Part shown: positions 6,317 through 6,787 of the stretch, one piece after another
How positions within the stretch are numbered: position 1 is the first letter of the stretch
Layout: each line of letters begins with the position of its first letter
NCBI GenBank assembly: GCA_045611635.1
Contig: JAZKXL010000116.1
Location: forward strand, 1 to 6,787
From: Fimenecus sp045611635
GTDB taxonomy: Bacteria > Bacillota > Clostridia > Oscillospirales > Acutalibacteraceae
Length of the DNA: 6,787 bases
Direction: 5' to 3'
Notes under the pieces: model-generated
What the model saw: the letters and a program-made list of their open reading frames with translations, nothing else
Databases searched by the model: none
Told to the model about the DNA's origin: nothing
Position numbers and translations under genes: made by a program

Positions 6317-6787
6317 TTAGAACACCTTCTTCATAACTGCACCGTCTTTTGCAGATGAAACTAGAGTTGAATAACGAGCGAGCCAACCTGACTTAACATT
6401 TGGTTCAGGTTTAACATATGACTTTCTTCTTTCGTTAAGTTCTTCGTCAGAAACCTTAACATTAATTCTGCTTTCAGGAATGTTGATTTCGATAATATCA
6501 CCTTCGTAGATAAGACCAATTTCACCACCTGCAGCAGCTTCCGGTGAAACGTGACCGATTGAAGCTCCACGAGATGCACCGCTGAAACGACCATCAGTAA
6601 TAAGAGCAACAGTCTTGTCAAGTTTCATACCTGCAAGTGCTGATGTTGGGTTGAGCATTTCTCTCATACCAGGACCACCTACTGGGCCTTCATAACGGAT
6701 AACAACAACATCACCATCAACGATTTTACCATTATAAATTGCATCAATAGCAGCATCTTCTGAGTCAAACACCCTTGCAGGACCTGA
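6317..6787 (-). CDS. ilvD: Dihydroxy-acid dehydratase, C-terminal 156 residues (5' end outside window)
   Basis: IlvD converts 2,3-dihydroxy-isovalerate and -methylvalerate to the 2-keto acids that lead to valine, isoleucine and leucine, using an iron-sulfur cluster and Mg2+. The frame is open to the window edge (it begins SGPARVFDSEDAAIDAI) and ends at the TAA at 6319-6317. Family landmarks are GDVVVIRYEGPVGGPGMREM, LNPTSALAGM, LITDGRFSGASRGASIGHVS with the substrate-site SGASRG segment, PEAAAGGEIGLI, and VSDEELNERR near the end. This is about the last quarter of a protein normally near 550-570 residues. Identification is secure. It is the most upstream gene seen and runs directly into the NERD gene with no room for a terminator or promoter. 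Confidence 0.96.
   Translation of the reverse strand, partial: SGPARVFDSEDAAIDAIYNGKIVDGDVVVIRYEGPVGGPGMREMLNPTSALAGMKLDKTVALITDGRFSGASRGASIGHVSPEAAAGGEIGLIYEGDIIEINIPESRINVKVSDEELNERRKSYVKPEPNVKSGWLARYSTLVSSAKDGAVMKKVF

Overview
The window looks like a chromosomal segment of a low-GC Firmicute, most likely a clostridial (Oscillospiraceae/Ruminococcaceae-like) bacterium. This rests on the AT-rich sequence, strong GGAGG-type ribosome binding sites, a compact run of co-directional genes, and a gene pair resembling the sporulation proteins SpoIVFA/SpoIVFB next to the TIGR03960/TIGR03936 radical-SAM pair. The assignment is an inference from gene content, not a database match. All eight genes lie on the minus strand, so transcription runs from position 6787 toward 1. 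I found no plus-strand gene, tRNA, rRNA, CRISPR array or mobile element.

In transcription order the genes are: the 3' end of ilvD (dihydroxy-acid dehydratase, cut by the window edge); a membrane-anchored NERD-domain protein starting 3 bases after the ilvD stop; an M23/LytM membrane protein; an M50 (site-2 protease-like) intramembrane metalloprotease overlapping it by 11 nt; a TIGR03960-type radical SAM protein; its TIGR03936/DUF2344 partner, overlapping by about 14 nt; an MFS permease joined to that by a TAATG stop/start; and, after a convincing sigma-A promoter and a structured leader, the first 99 codons of rplS (ribosomal protein L19).

Functionally the window combines housekeeping genes at both ends (branched-chain amino acid synthesis, ribosome) with a central module. 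The M23-M50 pair has the architecture of the SpoIVFA-SpoIVFB complex, in which an M23-domain membrane protein holds and regulates an intramembrane protease that cleaves pro-sigma-K. Here the M50 protein lacks the C-terminal CBS domain of Bacillus SpoIVFB, and the M23 domain keeps its full set of metal-ligand motifs. The radical SAM/DUF2344 pair is widely conserved, has no established reaction that I know of, and often precedes rng/rplU in Firmicutes. In this window an MFS transporter follows instead.

The most notable non-coding signals are a perfect 11-bp inverted repeat that would place the start codon of the M23 gene inside an RNA stem, and the candidate leader RNA of rplS. No convincing intrinsic terminator is visible between any two genes, so the genes from ilvD to the MFS gene may form one transcription unit that reads into rplS. 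I see no clear sign of an entirely new system. The closest candidates are the compact M23/M50 protease pair with its start-codon hairpin, and the radical SAM/DUF2344/MFS translational chain.
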